Positions 1 through 12,772 of a stretch of 64,000 nt of DNA are shown here, one piece after another. This DNA comes from Tetrahymena elliotti 4EA. Its lineage: Eukaryota > Ciliophora > Oligohymenophorea > Hymenostomatida > Tetrahymenidae. The stretch spans positions 124,001 to 188,000 of the forward strand of contig JH720340.1 of the NCBI GenBank assembly GCA_000231825.2. The letters are read 5' to 3'. A program made the translations under genes and the position numbers. Under the pieces are notes generated by a model. That model saw only the letters and a list, made by a program, of their open reading frames with translations. It ran no database searches and was not told the DNA's origin. How positions within the stretch are numbered: position 1 is the first letter of the stretch; each line of letters opens with the position of its first letter.

Positions 1-979
1 CTTAAATTACTTCATAAAAACCAGGAGTTATGAAAATATGTTGAACGTTAGCATCAAATTTTTTTAAGAAATCATTATATTTAGGTAAAGAAACAATTTC
101 TTTAGGAGCCATATGAACAACAAGAATAAGTTGATTGTCTTAGTTGGGGGCATATAAAATTCTTTTGTTTGAAATAGCCTCATCTATAATAGATTCACTC
201 TGACAATCAAATAGAAGTACACTATTACCTCTTTTATCCTCACTTTTAACATAATCTAATCTGATTATTTCTCCAGAATCTAACTTAATTTCTCCATTTT
301 GCATCAAATTTTTCATTAAATTTTTAGGTATTTTAAATTTATCAAGTTTTTCTTTATCAAGTTTACCTTTGACTGGAGGAAGATTTATTTAGTAGGCAAG
401 ACATTTTTAATCATCAAAAGCTATATAATCTATTGTAATCTATTCTTAACCTTTTATTGTTTAGTTTTAAATATCAACAATAGAAGCAGGATCAGTGATT
501 ATCTTTTCATTAATATTTTATTTTATAAATTCATTCCATTTCTCAACGTAATAATGAAGATTGAATTCTTATGGCTTTGCATATTTTAATTTTCTAACAG
601 CAACTATATCATTAACTCCTACAATCTTTTCATTAGTTGCTAGATCGTAAAAGCTGTAACTAATGAATCTAGTATAAGGACATCTAAATTTATCAAAAAT
701 TTTAACTAAATTTTTTGGCCCATAAATTTTAGTTCCATAAGATGCATCTCCTCCATAGAGAGAAGTAATTAAATTTTGAATACCATTCATACAATCAAAT
801 GTATTTCTAGTGAAAAAGATATTCATACCAGAGACTAACTTAACATTATGCTATTTATAATACCTTAAAAAAGGTTCTCCCATATTAAATAGGAACTTGC
901 TTTTACCCTAAGAAACGATAATACAAGGATTCTTTTCATGACTATAATTTTAAAGAATTTATAAAGTGACACGACTCAT
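1..979 (-). CDS. ELAC2: tRNase Z, long form (ELAC2/TRZ1-like), N-terminal part
   Basis: Endonuclease that removes the 3' trailer from precursor tRNAs in nucleus and mitochondria. About 326 codons are visible from an ATG at 979, without introns, and the frame runs off the left edge. The visible part matches the N-terminal, catalytically inactive half of long-form tRNase Z: an early IFFTRNTFDCMNGI stretch (family IFLTR..W.N.GGL), a KIYGPKNL segment, and the diagnostic LVVHMAP motif followed by a phenylalanine-containing stretch ending NVQHIF (family LVVHMAP...FG..TQH). The zinc-binding HxHxDH motif lies in the C-terminal half, outside this window, so catalytic competence cannot be judged. Several in-frame TAA/TAG codons fall at positions compatible with Gln. 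The ATG at 979 is the first Met of the frame and gives a natural MSRVTLQIL start. Family identification is confident; the long form follows from the N-half being present. Confidence 0.88.
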
Positions 980-3082
980 TTCTATGTAATAAATATGAAT
1001 GATTTAAGACTAATTTTATTTATTTTAATTTAAAGTTAATTAAAATCTGTAATTTATTTGTGAATAAACCCTATAAATGCTTATAATTTATGCTTAAAAG
1101 AATTTATTTATTCTACAGATAGATACTTTAGATATCTAATTATTTATCTATTATTGAACTCAACCTATGTTAATTATTCTTTCTTTTTTCGAAGACACTT
1201 TAATTCTACTTGAGTAATTTTAAATCAAGTCCAATAATAACCTCCTAAATCATAAAAAATCCTTAATCATATAACTAATAAACCTCTTTTTCTTTCTCAA
1301 TTATTTTTCATAAAAAAATGCTTTGATCAAAAGGATTTTATTTGTAATTCATTAAATTATTTTTCATTTATCATTTTTTAGAAATCCTTTTTTTTCTCAA
1401 AAACTAATTTATTTTTTTCTTTTTTGACAAATTAAAAAAAACAAGAAAGTCAGCACTAGAAAATATATTCATCGCTTTTTATTAGCACTAACAAAAAAAA
1501 TTAATACCTTTACTCAAATAATGTATGATCAAACTAAACTAATAATTCAATCAAATAATAAATATTTGTTTAACCTAAAAAAAAAATATTAAAAACGTAA
1601 AATTATTTTTTGAGATTCAAAAAATAAATATTAAAATTGATAAAAATATTAATTTTATATTAATAATCATTAAATTAATGAGAAAGCTATTTATTGTTAA
1701 CATTTTTTGATCTCTGAGAATATTGCCTTTATTTTATTTATTTTTTTTGTTTTATAATGAAATATAATATATTATTAAATTTTAAATAAATTTGGTTATT
1801 TTGGATTGACCAAAGTATTTGACAAATTAGAAATTAAATGTTAGTAAATTGCTTACAATTTACATAATTTAAAACAAATAAATAGCTCTAATATATTTAT
1901 CTTTAAACGTGTAAGATCAATTTTTTAAAATAAAATTTCTAGATTTATTAGAAGTTAAAGAAAAAATAGATCTTAATTAAATCTTTTTAGATTTTAATTT
2001 TCTTCTAGAACCTAACTTCTTAATATTTTAATAAATATTTACTCATAAACAAAGTTAAAATATAATTTTTCATTGATTTAAAATTTTTAACTTGATCATA
2101 AAATGACGAAGTAATTTAGTGTGCTAAGTGATTAAAACTTAACTATAAATATTAGATTCACCAAAATCAAATTTAAAAAGCATCACCACCACTTAAATTA
2201 GTGTTCATTTTTCAAACAAATGGAAATAAAAATTTACTTAACTTTTAATAAATTTTACTTTCATTTGCAATATTTGTTTGATGTCAAAATAATTAAGAGA
2301 AAGACGAAAATTATGTTTCTGTCTTTAGAATCTTAATAAAGAGAATACAATACACTTTTCTTGTGAAAAACTGTAATTACCTTTAGTAAAAATAGTCAAA
2401 AAATAATTAAAATATCATTTAGTAAAACAAATTATTGTTTTGATTGAATTCCTGTTTTTGTACTTTGAAAAATAAGATAATTTTTTAGGAAATTGAAGTC
2501 ATCTTTATATTTAAATTTGAACTTTTTTGTTTCCAGAATTTGAAAATAACCATCAACCCTAGTAACTTAAGTAAAATTATGGAAAGTATTTTTAGTTGAT
2601 ATTATTTTAGTATCTTAATAATCACTTGATAATAATAGTTATTTTAAGATATCATATCTAAATTAAATTTGTTTGGTCAAATAAGATTTTAAAATATTTT
2701 TAGGAAAAAGTCTAACGAAAGATAAAGTTTTTATAAAATTTGCTTATAATATAAGATAAAAATTAGTAAAAGAAATAATTTGTAAATGGTTGAAGGGTAA
2801 AAAGTGAATATTTAATATACAAAATACAATTTTTACTATTTATTTGTGGTATGGGCTTGACTAAATCTTTAATTTGTAAAGGTGAAAGCTTATTATCTAA
2901 ATTACGTCAAATAAAGACTTATTGAGATATTAATAAATTTCATAAAACTGGCATTTTCATTTCGATATTACAAATCTATTTAAAACAAGAAGTGTTTGAA
3001 TAGTTTTTGTCTAATATTTCTTTATATATATTTAATAACATAGATAATACCAATATCGCAACAAAAAAAAGAAGACTAAAAA
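980..3082. other. intergenic, AT-rich, no gene seen
   Basis: About 2.1 kb lie between the 5' end of the tRNase Z gene and the start of the lipase gene, so both promoters should be in here (divergent arrangement). Composition is very AT-rich with poly-A and poly-T runs. I found no convincing coding frame, tRNA or structured RNA. The stretch at about 1275-1290 looks faintly like a Tetrahymena chromosome breakage sequence but lacks its core. Confidence 0.6.
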
Positions 3083-3937
3083 ATGTTAGAAACTAAATAA
3101 GTACTGATTTATTCAGTTGCAGTTCTTGCTTTCTTTGGCCTTGGTATGTAAGCCTATTACTCATATACCACCCCTTCATTCAATCCTTAATTAGCTATCG
3201 ATGTCGATTACTATTCTAAGGTTTCTTATTGCGATGTCGATTCTATCTAAAAATGGAATTGTGGTGATTCTTGTAAATACCACTCTGGCATGACTGAAGT
3301 TCAAGCTTTCAACGTAAAGGCTAAAGAAGCTCAAGGTTACTGTGCATACGATTCCTCAAACAACCGTATCGTTGTTGCTTATCGTGGTAGCAGCAATATT
3401 TAAAACTGGATTTCTAATTTCTAAGCTATCCCTGTTAAGTATGCTGAATGTTAAGGATGTCTTGTCCATGATGGTTTCTAATTAACTCTTAAATTAATAT
3501 CAGACTAAATTAACTCCTGCGTTCAAAATTTGTCAAATAAATATTAAAGTGCTTAAGTTTTTGTCACTGGGCACTCTCTTGGTGGTGCTCTTGCTACCCT
3601 CTCAGTTCTTGAAATTGCTAAAATAGTTGATCCCTCTAGAATTGTCTTTATGAACTTTGGCTCTCCTCGTGTTGGAAATTAATAATTCGTTGAATATTTC
3701 AATTCTAAAATTTCTAACAGTATTAGAGTAGTTAATTTTAAGGATATAGTTCCTCACTTACCATTAAAAGTTATGGACTTCAAGCATGTTAACACTGAAG
3801 TATGGATGCTTTCCAATGGTGGTATTGATGACTTTAAGGTTTGCCCAACAGAAGAAGACCCCAAATGTTCTGACTCTGTTAAGATCCCTGCTGTTGCTGA
3901 CCACACTAACTATTTTGGATTCTACACTGGATGTTGA
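3083..3937 (+). CDS. secreted class 3 lipase
   Basis: Predicted extracellular or lysosomal triacylglycerol lipase of the fungal class 3 (alpha/beta hydrolase) family, 284 aa, no introns. Residues 8-25 are a hydrophobic signal peptide. The nucleophile elbow is TGHSLGGAL with Ser165; the acid is probably Asp221 in NFKDIVPHLP and the base His274 in VADHTNYF, so the triad is complete. An oxyanion-side motif VAYRGS is at residues 98-103, and NFGSPRVGN at 191-199 is also a family hallmark. Many cysteines (50, 60, 64, 87, 123, 126, 146, 254, 262, 284) fit a disulfide-bonded secreted protein. The start ATG at 3083 has an A-rich leader and gives the signal peptide directly. Length matches the family. 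The gene stands alone and has a noticeably higher GC content than its flanks. Substrate cannot be told from sequence. Confidence 0.95.
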
Positions 3938-5230
3938 TTAGTTTATAAATTCAGGTTGAGTTAAAAAAACAAAGTAGCTTTCACAACAAACAAAGACATA
4001 TATAATAAAAAATCACTATCCGTATTTATTAAATACATTTTCTTTTATAAAAGTAAAAAAATTTTTGAATTATCATTAACTTTCATGGTCTATCAATTTA
4101 ATTTACAAGAATAACAAACAAACAAATTAATTAATTAGTTCTTGTTCACAATTGTTTTGTTAATATTTTTTTAGATTACAGTATTAAAGATATTAGAAAA
4201 GTAAATAGCTATACTTATTACTAAATAGTTTTCTTCAATCTAAATTAAATACGCGAAAAATCAAAAAACAAACAATTAATTATATGTCATTTTGCGGAAA
4301 TATTAAATTTTATTTGGAATTTCTCTAATAAAATTAAGAATTTATCAATTTTTGAAAAATGAAAAAAGAATAGATTACTGTAGCTGATAGCAAATTACAT
4401 TTTAAAAATAAAGATTATATTTCATTCAAAAAATTATTTTTAAATGTAATAAGAGAAAATATTGTTTGATTTCAACGATAAATAAAATATTGATTTGAAC
4501 ACAAAATTATTAGCTTACAGATATAAAAATACAATTCTTAAACATAAAAGGAATTTTGTAAAGTAAGAAATATAAGCACTGCTTGAATAGATTAGAGAAA
4601 CAATTCACACCATAACAAATTAATATAATTTTTAAATAAGTATAAACTTAAAGGAGAACAAATGAGATTCTTGTTCTTGTTATAGATAAAGAGTATCTGG
4701 ATCTTTTTTTATTTTTTTCATTAATATCTTCTTTTTATTTTTTTAGGAGATATTTTTTGTTAAGATATTTGTGCAATATATTTTTATTAAAAATCAAAAA
4801 TATTCAGTAAAATATTTAAATGGATAAAATAACGAAGAAGAATAGATAAAGTCACCGTTTGTTTTTTCTTAATTATAGAATTTAATGAGAAAAAATTCAC
4901 AATAAATTAAAAAAAATAAAATTTAACTAAATTTTACTTGATAAAATAATTATTGCAAAGCATTCTTCTAATAGTATTTAGAAGTTCTTACAAGATTCAA
5001 GATGCAATTTTTTTTTTTTGATAAAAATAACTTTGACGCTTTTTGTGTGTATGGTTGGTTATTTCTATATTCACTTTATAAACAAATTATTAATATTTAT
5101 ATCATTGCAATTAATCAAAAATTCAAAAAAGTTAGCAAATAGAAAGAAACAGGTTAGAGATTTTGTTTTAGAATTAATTTAAAAATAATATATATTTTCC
5201 TATATAGGGAGTTAACAAGGGGTATAAGTA
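3938..5230. other. intergenic, AT-rich, no supported gene
   Basis: About 1.3 kb between the lipase stop and the VPS9 gene. An open frame of roughly 120 codons starts at an ATG at 4662, but its composition (Phe, Ile, Lys, Asn, Leu) is what AT-rich DNA gives when only TGA stops translation; I do not call it. The last 200 bases should hold the VPS9 gene promoter, but no motif stands out. Confidence 0.55.
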
Positions 5231-7606
5231 ATGCAATTCAAAGATGACATTCCTTTGTCTAAGAAAGGAAGTTTGAATAAAATGTATATTAGTCAGAGGA
5301 GTATGATTTAAGTAACCAAATCTACATTTTGATCCAACTCATTAATGGTTCTTGTCTTCAGGTTTTAAGTGTACTAAACTTAGGAGATAAAAAATCATAT
5401 TTCATATAAAAATTGCATAAATACATTAAAGGAATCGATTCCATATTTTATATAAAATAGTCTTGCACAATAGAATCTCCGCGTAATTAGGAAGGTAGAA
5501 TTCTTAGAAAAAATATTGATAACTCTATGGTCTACTCAGATATTGTAATTGTTTAAATATGCTATTCAAACTACAATTTAACAAACTCGCAAATTATTTG
5601 TTGATAAATAGTTGTATAAATAATTAGTTTAAGATTAATCATAATGATTATTCCACTATCACTATGGAGGGAATTGGGTCTAATAACAGGGATGTACCTT
5701 AGATCAACTTTAAGACAGACTTAGTAAACAATAATCCTCTTTCACAAAGAGAAGCTGAGTAGTAAAAAACTTTTTAAGCAAAACTATAAAATGATTTACA
5801 AGTGCATAAAATATATAAATACTATTTAAACTATTTTAATGTAAAAAGATAATTTGTAAGTTAAAATATGATGATTATGATGATGAATAGCTCTGATCAA
5901 AGTAAGGTAGCTAACGTTCTTTACTCTTAAGGAGCTTTAGAAAGCAACTAATAGCCAGCTAAAATAGCTAAAAGTACATCTCTTAGATAGAAAATGGATT
6001 TTACCTTTAATGTGTCTCTCTCTATAAATTCAAAACAAATATAAGATACCTTCTTTACACTGGCTAGAAAAAAGTAAATAATTTTTGAAACAAGTTTTGT
6101 ATTTTAGGTTATAGATTGTAAAAAAAAATATCCAGCAAATATACTTTAAACTAAAAGTTCAAATAGATTTTAATATAAAAAATAATAACTTAATTCTAAA
6201 TAAAAAACTTTAACATAATAGAGGATTTGAAGTGCTAGAAAGTGGTACAGATGAGGGATTAGTGATCAAGCAAGAAAATAAATCTATTATTTCTTAGATT
6301 TGCAAAATGTTTTTTCATAAATAAAATAAGTCCATCAACTTTGTCAAAGAATAGAGTCCACCTTTAATTATAAAAATAAAAATAGAAAACAATACAAGAA
6401 AGTGCCTAAAGGTTGTCTATTTGTAAAGACTTTGTGGTGTAATTAATTGCATTCCACTTTAGTGCTTTCAATTATTTAAAATATTTTATAAATCTAGAAT
6501 CATAAAGAGGGAGATAATTTAATTTCTAGTTTTCAACAATAGATAGAAAAAATCATGAAAAAAGAAAGTAAATAAGAGTAAATTGATGAAGAGATTGTTT
6601 TTGATGCAGCGTTTTCATAGCCTAAAACAACAAATTAGTCTATTTTAAATACTGAAACTCCTTTTGAATTAGAGCCAACATCTTATTTCATGTTTTACAA
6701 GATTCTTTCTGCTGATAATTACAGCGTTGGAAAAAAAATAAAAGATTTTGTTTCCTCATTTAAAAATTGCTACTCTCAAGTGACTAAAAATACAAACCGC
6801 TTAACTGATCCAGTGAGTTAATTAGCTTATTAATAAAATACTATTTAGTTGAAATAATCTTAACTTATTTTATTATTAAAATAGATACAAAATATCTAAA
6901 TGTTTACCAATGAAATAGTATTAAGCTTATTTAATGAGTTTAATTATGGAAAAAATGATACTAAAAAAGTTATGCCATTCTGTAGGATTGCAGTTGAAAC
7001 TTATCTCTACTCTAAATTATACTACCTAATTTTTAAGATATATAAAATTGCATGTAATCATGACTAAGATAAATTTAATAACATAATATTAAGGCTCAAA
7101 AACTAACATGAAACTTTTTAATCTTACACAGAAAGACCTGAGTTCAAAAGATATTAAAAATTAGATATTTCTCAAATGATTTTCTACCTAGATCAAATAA
7201 ATATTGTTATGAGCCCTAGTGAAGCTATTAAATATGTTAGTATGTGTTTTAATGCAGCTAAAATAGCTCTAATGGAAAACTAAAAAGGTATGAATAATCA
7301 AAAACACATATTCAATTAATAATAATTATATATATTTTACTAAAAGAACGTAAACCAGAAGATGAATTTTCTTTAGAGCAGTAAGATGCACTACTTCTTA
7401 TTGTACTAGCAATTACATAAACTTAATGTTAAGATTTTGTTGTAAAAGTTTATTTACTTTACGACATTGCACTTAATGACTCATATTATACTTTAAATGA
7501 ACACAAATGCATAAACTAATTAAAAGTAAAAAATTAAAATCAATTTAAATAAACATTTTTAATTAAAAAATAGTTTTGCTTGTAATATATGCTTAAAACT
7601 TATTGA
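5231..7606 (+). CDS. VPS9-domain protein, probable Rab5-type GEF
   Basis: VPS9 domains catalyse GDP/GTP exchange on Rab5-family GTPases in endocytosis. At least five exons can be joined by eye: ATG 5231 to 5311, intron 5312-5361 (GTAACC..TTCAG), an exon ending near 5544, an intron ending in ATTAG near 5630, an intron starting GTAAAT near 6073 that removes two in-frame TGAs and ends about 6263, and a last intron of about 60 bases near 7287-7346 (GTATGA..AAAAG) inside the domain. The first two thirds are Gln/Asn/Lys-rich and unassigned. The VPS9 domain is C-terminal, about 6960-7480: CRIAVETYLYSKLYYLIF (helix 1), DQINIVMSPSEAIKYVSMC (family ...SP.dKL.ci..C), then EQQDALLLIVLAITQ, which replaces the usual ADDFLPVLIYVV. 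The usual first Asp pair is only partly kept, so activity is likely but not certain. Domain call is good; internal splice sites are tentative. Confidence 0.72.
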
Positions 7607-8250
7607 ACTTAAGGTAGAATCATATTAATCTAAAATAAAAAAATTATAAAATACTAATTTAAATTAAAAGAAACCTATTCAGAGAAACCTAAATATATAA
7701 TTTTAATCATAATCACAAATTTAATTTAAAATAATTTATTTATTTATTTTGTAATCTCCTCAAAATGTATGTAAAATTCAATTATTTATTTTATTGAATA
7801 GCAAATCAAACCATCGAAATTCTAAACTCCATTTTTCAAATAAAAAACTAAGTTTTATTTTTGAATTTTACTAAAAAAGAGTTCTATTAAAGAATATTTA
7901 CTGTTTTGCATAATCAAATATTTAGATCAATAATAACTTTAATTATGTAATAAGGCTATCAACACATAGATTTAATAATCTCTCTTTTTTTTAGTTAATA
8001 ATATCTTAGATGAAAAAGTATCTCAACTTAGTTTTCCTTAATCATAAACAATTTATCAAAATTTCAAATTTCATGAATGTTATTTTATTTATATTTTTTA
8101 AATTTAAAGCTTGAATAAAATAATTAGTTATTAGTTTTTATTTGAATGAGTTTAATAAGTAATTTAACATATTTTATAAAAATATAAAACTAAATACTAA
8201 ATACTAAAATAAAATAATTTATAAATTTATGGCATCTACATTAAACACAT
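7607..8250. other. intergenic between convergent genes, nothing seen
   Basis: About 640 bases between two gene 3' ends. It should contain both polyadenylation regions. It is almost entirely A/T with no frame or repeat worth reporting. Confidence 0.6.
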
Positions 8251-10859
8251 TCAAATGGCATGGAAAGGATTCTTGACTCCATTTGAAATTTATCTAATAA
8301 TATGATCTCTATATTTTTGAAGTGCCCATCTTACATCTGTTGGATTACTCTCTGCTAATCCTATTAAAATGTTTATAAAGTTGATTTACTTTGATTAAAC
8401 TTTTTTAATAATTTACTGATTAGAACTTTCTTCAAGTCAAATAGTTCTGTATCTGACATATCACTATACCATGTAGTTACAAATATAGCATTTTCTTATT
8501 GAAATTAAAAGTTATACTAATTATTATCTAAAATTATTGTTTTAGACAAATCTCTGCCCAAATTATTTAAGTCCTATGTATTAACATAATATTTAGTTTT
8601 AAATAAAATAAATTCCAATAATTTACTTTTATATGAACCAATCCTTAAAGATTACAATGCTATCTATACAAACGATAGCTAATTAACCCTTTTTAGTCAA
8701 AGGTAGGTATTATTGAATCAGCATACTAATATATTTTGTTAAATTTTAAATAATATTTTTCCTAATTTTAATTTACATCTTTTAATCCTGCTGTAAAAAT
8801 AACTAACTCATAATAGGTATGCATAGTTTCTAAAAATTCAGCTAAGCCTGGTCTTTGCAAAAAGCATTATTTATCTTAATCCTATTATATTCAAGATATT
8901 AAACTTTTTTCCATAAAATTTTAATTATTCTTACATAATGTCCTAATGTTTCATCTAAATCTAATACTAATGTAAAGGGTTTTTCTTTAACATCTTGTTA
9001 ATTTCTAGGAGGTAAGAAAGGAATATCTAATACAGGCTCCTCTCCAGGTGGTAAACCTATAAGATCAATTGCTGAAAAAGGTTAAGCTGGTTCTAAGGGA
9101 TGATAAATAGTTTTCATAATAGAGTCTTCATGTAAATTTTATTATCTAATCTGTAAATCCATAAAAAAAATATTATGTTCAAAAATAAAATAAAAACATT
9201 AAATTTATTTTACAGATAAAAATGTTCCATTAATGATGTTTTCTCTCAACTTAGTTACTTTATTAAAAAGATCATATTAAAAGTTAACATAATTTTTTTG
9301 ATCTCAATAATTTTACATTAAATATTGTTTCTTTCCCTCAAACAAAAACTAATAACTGAGAAAATTGGCTTTATTCTTTCAATTTCAGTATTTTCTATCA
9401 AAAATTGCTTTTAAAATTCTCTAAAATGTTTATAATAAACAATTAAAAGTTATTTTTCAGTTATTTTAAAAGTACCTTAATATAGATTTTAATTAACATT
9501 CTACAAGTTGATTGTTCTTTTTTATATCAAATAGATCATCTTTTTTTATGTTTCTTATTTTTTTAAGCTTAATTGTTTTCTCTATGCTTTAGAACCACAT
9601 CTATATTTTAGTTTTTAGACCTAATTATTGATGAAATATATTTCTAACTTACATTGCTTCTATTTTCTTAAGGTACCTTGCCAAGTATTTAATTCATAAG
9701 GATAAGAAGAGTTTGATAAATTTATTCTAAAATATTTCTCATATCACTCAAAACTTTTGAGAAGAGATTCGTTTAAATAAGCATTGGATTTTCATGTAAT
9801 TTCAATGACACACATTAAAAAAATGCTATACTGGAAATCTAATTATTTAGCAAATTCATTAAACACTAAATTAAAACTTAAATTTTTTACATTGAGAAGC
9901 AAAGCAAAATCAATATTTTCTTTCCATTCTGGATTACTAAATAATGTCTAAAATTATTATAAAATTTATTTCATTTTTCAATATTTGTTTGAATTATATT
10001 TTACATGGAGCTTTTCTAGCTTTAATTCAAAGAGAATTTCCCAATAACTTTAAAAGCTAGGATAACCTACTTCATCTCCTTTAAAAGCAAACTTTTATAA
10101 TTAAATTTTTAATTTCACTAATGCATTTGAGTGAATGTTTTAATAATTAATTCGTTAATATAACATATAATTACATCAACAATCCATAATAGTTTTTCTT
10201 CAAGCTCTGAAAGTTTTATTAAATCTATCTTAATTTTAATAAAAAAACTTTAAATATTTGCTTTTATTTGTTTTAATATTTATTTACAAGAAAAGGCTCC
10301 TAATTTATATCTTATCCTTCATATACGCTCGAAGTTTAAAAAGATCCTTCAGTATCCTAATTGTGAAATATGTTGAAAAAACTAAAAAAATATCTTGCAA
10401 AAACAATACTTTAATTGTATTTAAATATTGGTTTGTTTTCAATTATATGCTGTTTTTAGTTTGGCTTCTTTTTAAGCTTTATCCACCAATATTAGATTCA
10501 GATGAACTTTTGCTGCCATTTCTTAATTCTTATTCCACAATGAATCTTAAACTTTTTTGAGCATTGATAAATGGAGTATTTACTTATTCCTTTTCAAATT
10601 ATATTTATTTTATTAATGGTAGAGATTCATTATATTTCTATGAGAAGTGTTCTTTTTTCAATAAAATTAAATAATTAATCTGAGTTGAAACTCCTATTGA
10701 TATTATTTTACTGTTAAATCTATGTTCAGGATTAGGATCATTTTTTTTGAAATTATTTACAAACTTAGGAAGCTATCCAGGTGATTTACTAGCTTAGCTT
10801 GTAACAGATTAATTATCTTTTTAATTCTCCCTTTTCGATTAAGCCCTTGGTTTCTTCAT
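8251..10859 (-). CDS. NIF/FCP1-type (Dullard/SCP-like) phosphatase with long N-terminal extension
   Basis: HAD-family protein phosphatase of the NLI-interacting-factor group (CTD small phosphatase, Dullard). The catalytic signature LVLDLDETLGHYD (DxDxT/V class) is near 8960-8975; the first Asp is the nucleophile. An intron splits the signature just after GHY. Downstream come CFLQRPGLAEFLETM, YYELVIFTAGLKDYADSI (family ..yEvviFTas...YA), KTIILDNN (family iiiDNsp) and NAIFVTTWYSDMSDTEL, then a C-terminal helix ALQKYRDHIIRQI and a TGA at 8251. At least five short introns fall inside the domain alone. Upstream, in the same strand, coding-like exons reach an ATG at 10859 (MKKPRAQSKRENQKD), giving an extension of several hundred residues that matches no domain I know and contains segments such as GDEVGYPSFQSYWEILFEL. 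The extension could in part be a separate gene; frame joins at 9150-10250 are uncertain. The phosphatase call itself is secure. Confidence 0.78.
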
Positions 10860-11731
10860 TCTTTAAAATTTAGATTCTAAGCTTACTTTAACAATACAAA
10901 TGTTATCAAAAAGAATGTATATGATACTTGTTTCAATAAAAAAATTATTCTTATTATTAAATACAAAAGCAAGCTTTTTATAGTTATCTTTTTTGATAAC
11001 CACTAAATAGCAGCTAAGTTATAATTTTTGGCTTAAAATATTTAATAGTAAGAAATAATTTTTATTATATCAAATTCGAAATTAATTCATTAAGCTAAAA
11101 TCATTTTATTTTTATTTAACATTTTTTCTTTCAAAAAAATATTTGCTTAACTATTCTTATCTATTTATATATTCTTCAAAAGTTAATTTACTAATTAAGA
11201 TTGCCAACGAAACCATAAGCTCTTTGAAAAAATAGTTTTAATCAGTTATAATTATTTTAATGTCAAAAAACTTAGTTTTATTATGTATAAGTAAGTATTT
11301 AAAATTAGTATTTAGAATAACTAAAAAGTAAATTTTAAAAATAAATAAGAAAAAAAAGAAACAAATCATAATTTATTTTTTTAAAAACTTACTTCATATT
11401 TTAATACAACTTATGTACTTAAAAATACTTGAAAATTTGTTTCATAAATCAAATTTAAAAAATTCTATCCAAAATTGTAAAAACAAAAACATTTTATCAC
11501 TTTCAATCCAAATTTTTGAACTTTACCTAAAAAGAGAAAAAGTTTAAAATCAAAAATTTATTTATTTATATTTTTAATTGATCTAAATTAGATATCAAAT
11601 AGAATAAAGGCACCTTATGTAAACAAACATTTTTAAAAAGAGTTAATTTTTCTATTAAAACAAAGGATTTTAAAGTAAAATTTTTTAGATTTATTTATTT
11701 TAAATTATTATTTGAATTTACAAATAAGAAT
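10860..11731. other. intergenic, AT-rich, no gene seen
   Basis: About 870 bases lie between the 5' end of the phosphatase gene and the 3' end of the EF-hand gene. It should hold the phosphatase promoter. A TGA-poor frame continues upstream of 10859 without a Met, so an extra 5' exon cannot be excluded. Confidence 0.5.
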
Positions 11732-12772
11732 TCAATTTTAGTTATCAAATTCGGCCTTCATTTCTTCCTCATATCTTTGAAGGAGATAACGAATTCTATC
11801 CATAATTTGCAAGAAATCTTATCTGCCAATTTATCTTGTGTTGTTACGATCATAGAAATTGATAAGTATTTCCTAAAATTACTTGATAGTAGCATCTTTA
11901 AATTCAACTTAAAGAAGGACAGCATCTATTTCTGTGGCATCAACAACATTATTTTAATCAACATCAAATATTTTAAAGGCACTATCAGAAATAACTTACC
12001 ATCTTGTTGTATCTTCTAGAATCCATACCAAAAATTTATTTGTTTCTTTTTAATCAGAACACTTTTCATTAAATTCTTCATCTTAATCTTTTCCTTCCTT
12101 AGCTAAGCGATGGCAATCAGTATAAAGACCAACTTCGAAAGATACATAATTGTAGATTGCTCTACCTGTTTTAAGTTCACTCTTTGTAGCTGTAATTGAA
12201 TTGAATACTTTTTATAAAAATTAATTATATTCATCCATGGCTTTCTTATATTAAGCAAGAGTAATTGTATCTGATCCTTTATTAGCAATTTTGGAAAATA
12301 ATAATTTTTGATCTTTTTAGGCTTTCTTTCTGTCTTCATCCTATAACGAATAAGAAAAGAATTCTATAGTTTCTTCCCATTCTTTTTTAGTCAAAACATC
12401 TGCTCCTGTCTTGCTTCTCAAACGGAAAGATGCAGTAACTAATGCATCCCAAATTCTCTTTTCATTAATGATATGACTAATTGAATTCATTCCTTCTTCA
12501 GATAAATCTTCTATAGCTTCTGCATGATACTTCCTAATTTCTACCATAAAAATAGAAAGGAAACTATCTCTCATCAATAATGCCTTTTTTAAATTGTATT
12601 CCAATTTTATTTTTTCTGTAATTAACTTTTTGGCTAACTCCTCTTCACTCCATTATTTAATATCTTCTTTAACTTTTTTAACAGTTGTTTCACCAAAGTA
12701 AATTATAGTTATGGTGAATATAAGTAGAATGCATGAAGAGCATACTTTAAATTTTCTTCCTTCTTTTCCCAT
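11732..12772 (-). CDS. EF-hand calcium-binding protein with N-terminal membrane segment
   Basis: Intronless gene of 346 aa. Residues 13-27 (SCILLIFTITIIYFG) form a hydrophobic segment that could be a signal anchor, and the MGKEGR start could also be myristoylated; either would tether it to a membrane. The C-terminal part has EF-hand loops. One is canonical: FKIFDVDQNNVVDATEI, with D270, D272, N274, D278 and E281 in ligand positions 1, 3, 5, 9 and 12. The following loop FYDRNNTRQIGRQDF (D308..D319) is plausible but has Asp at position 12. Two more helix-loop-helix units around residues 120-131 and 164-174 look degenerate. So it probably binds one or two Ca2+ ions as a sensor. Partner and process are unknown. 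In-frame TAA/TAG are read as Gln throughout. Start chosen as the first ATG, which directly precedes the hydrophobic segment. Confidence 0.85.

Noticed and set aside
1275..1295. Sequence AATAAACCTCTTT resembling the Tetrahymena chromosome breakage sequence
   Set aside because: The 15-base consensus has CCAA in its middle, which is missing here. Similar ACCTCTTT strings occur elsewhere in the window by chance.
4662..5030. Open frame of about 120 codons, MRFLFLLQIKS
   Set aside because: Only TGA stops translation in this code, so long frames arise by chance in AT-rich spacer. The translation is dominated by Phe, Ile, Lys and Leu, with no conserved-looking segment.
10258..10560. Plus-strand frame of 100 codons, hydrophobic
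   Set aside because: It is antisense to coding-like exons of the phosphatase gene, which are Ser/Gln/Lys-rich and continuous on the minus strand.
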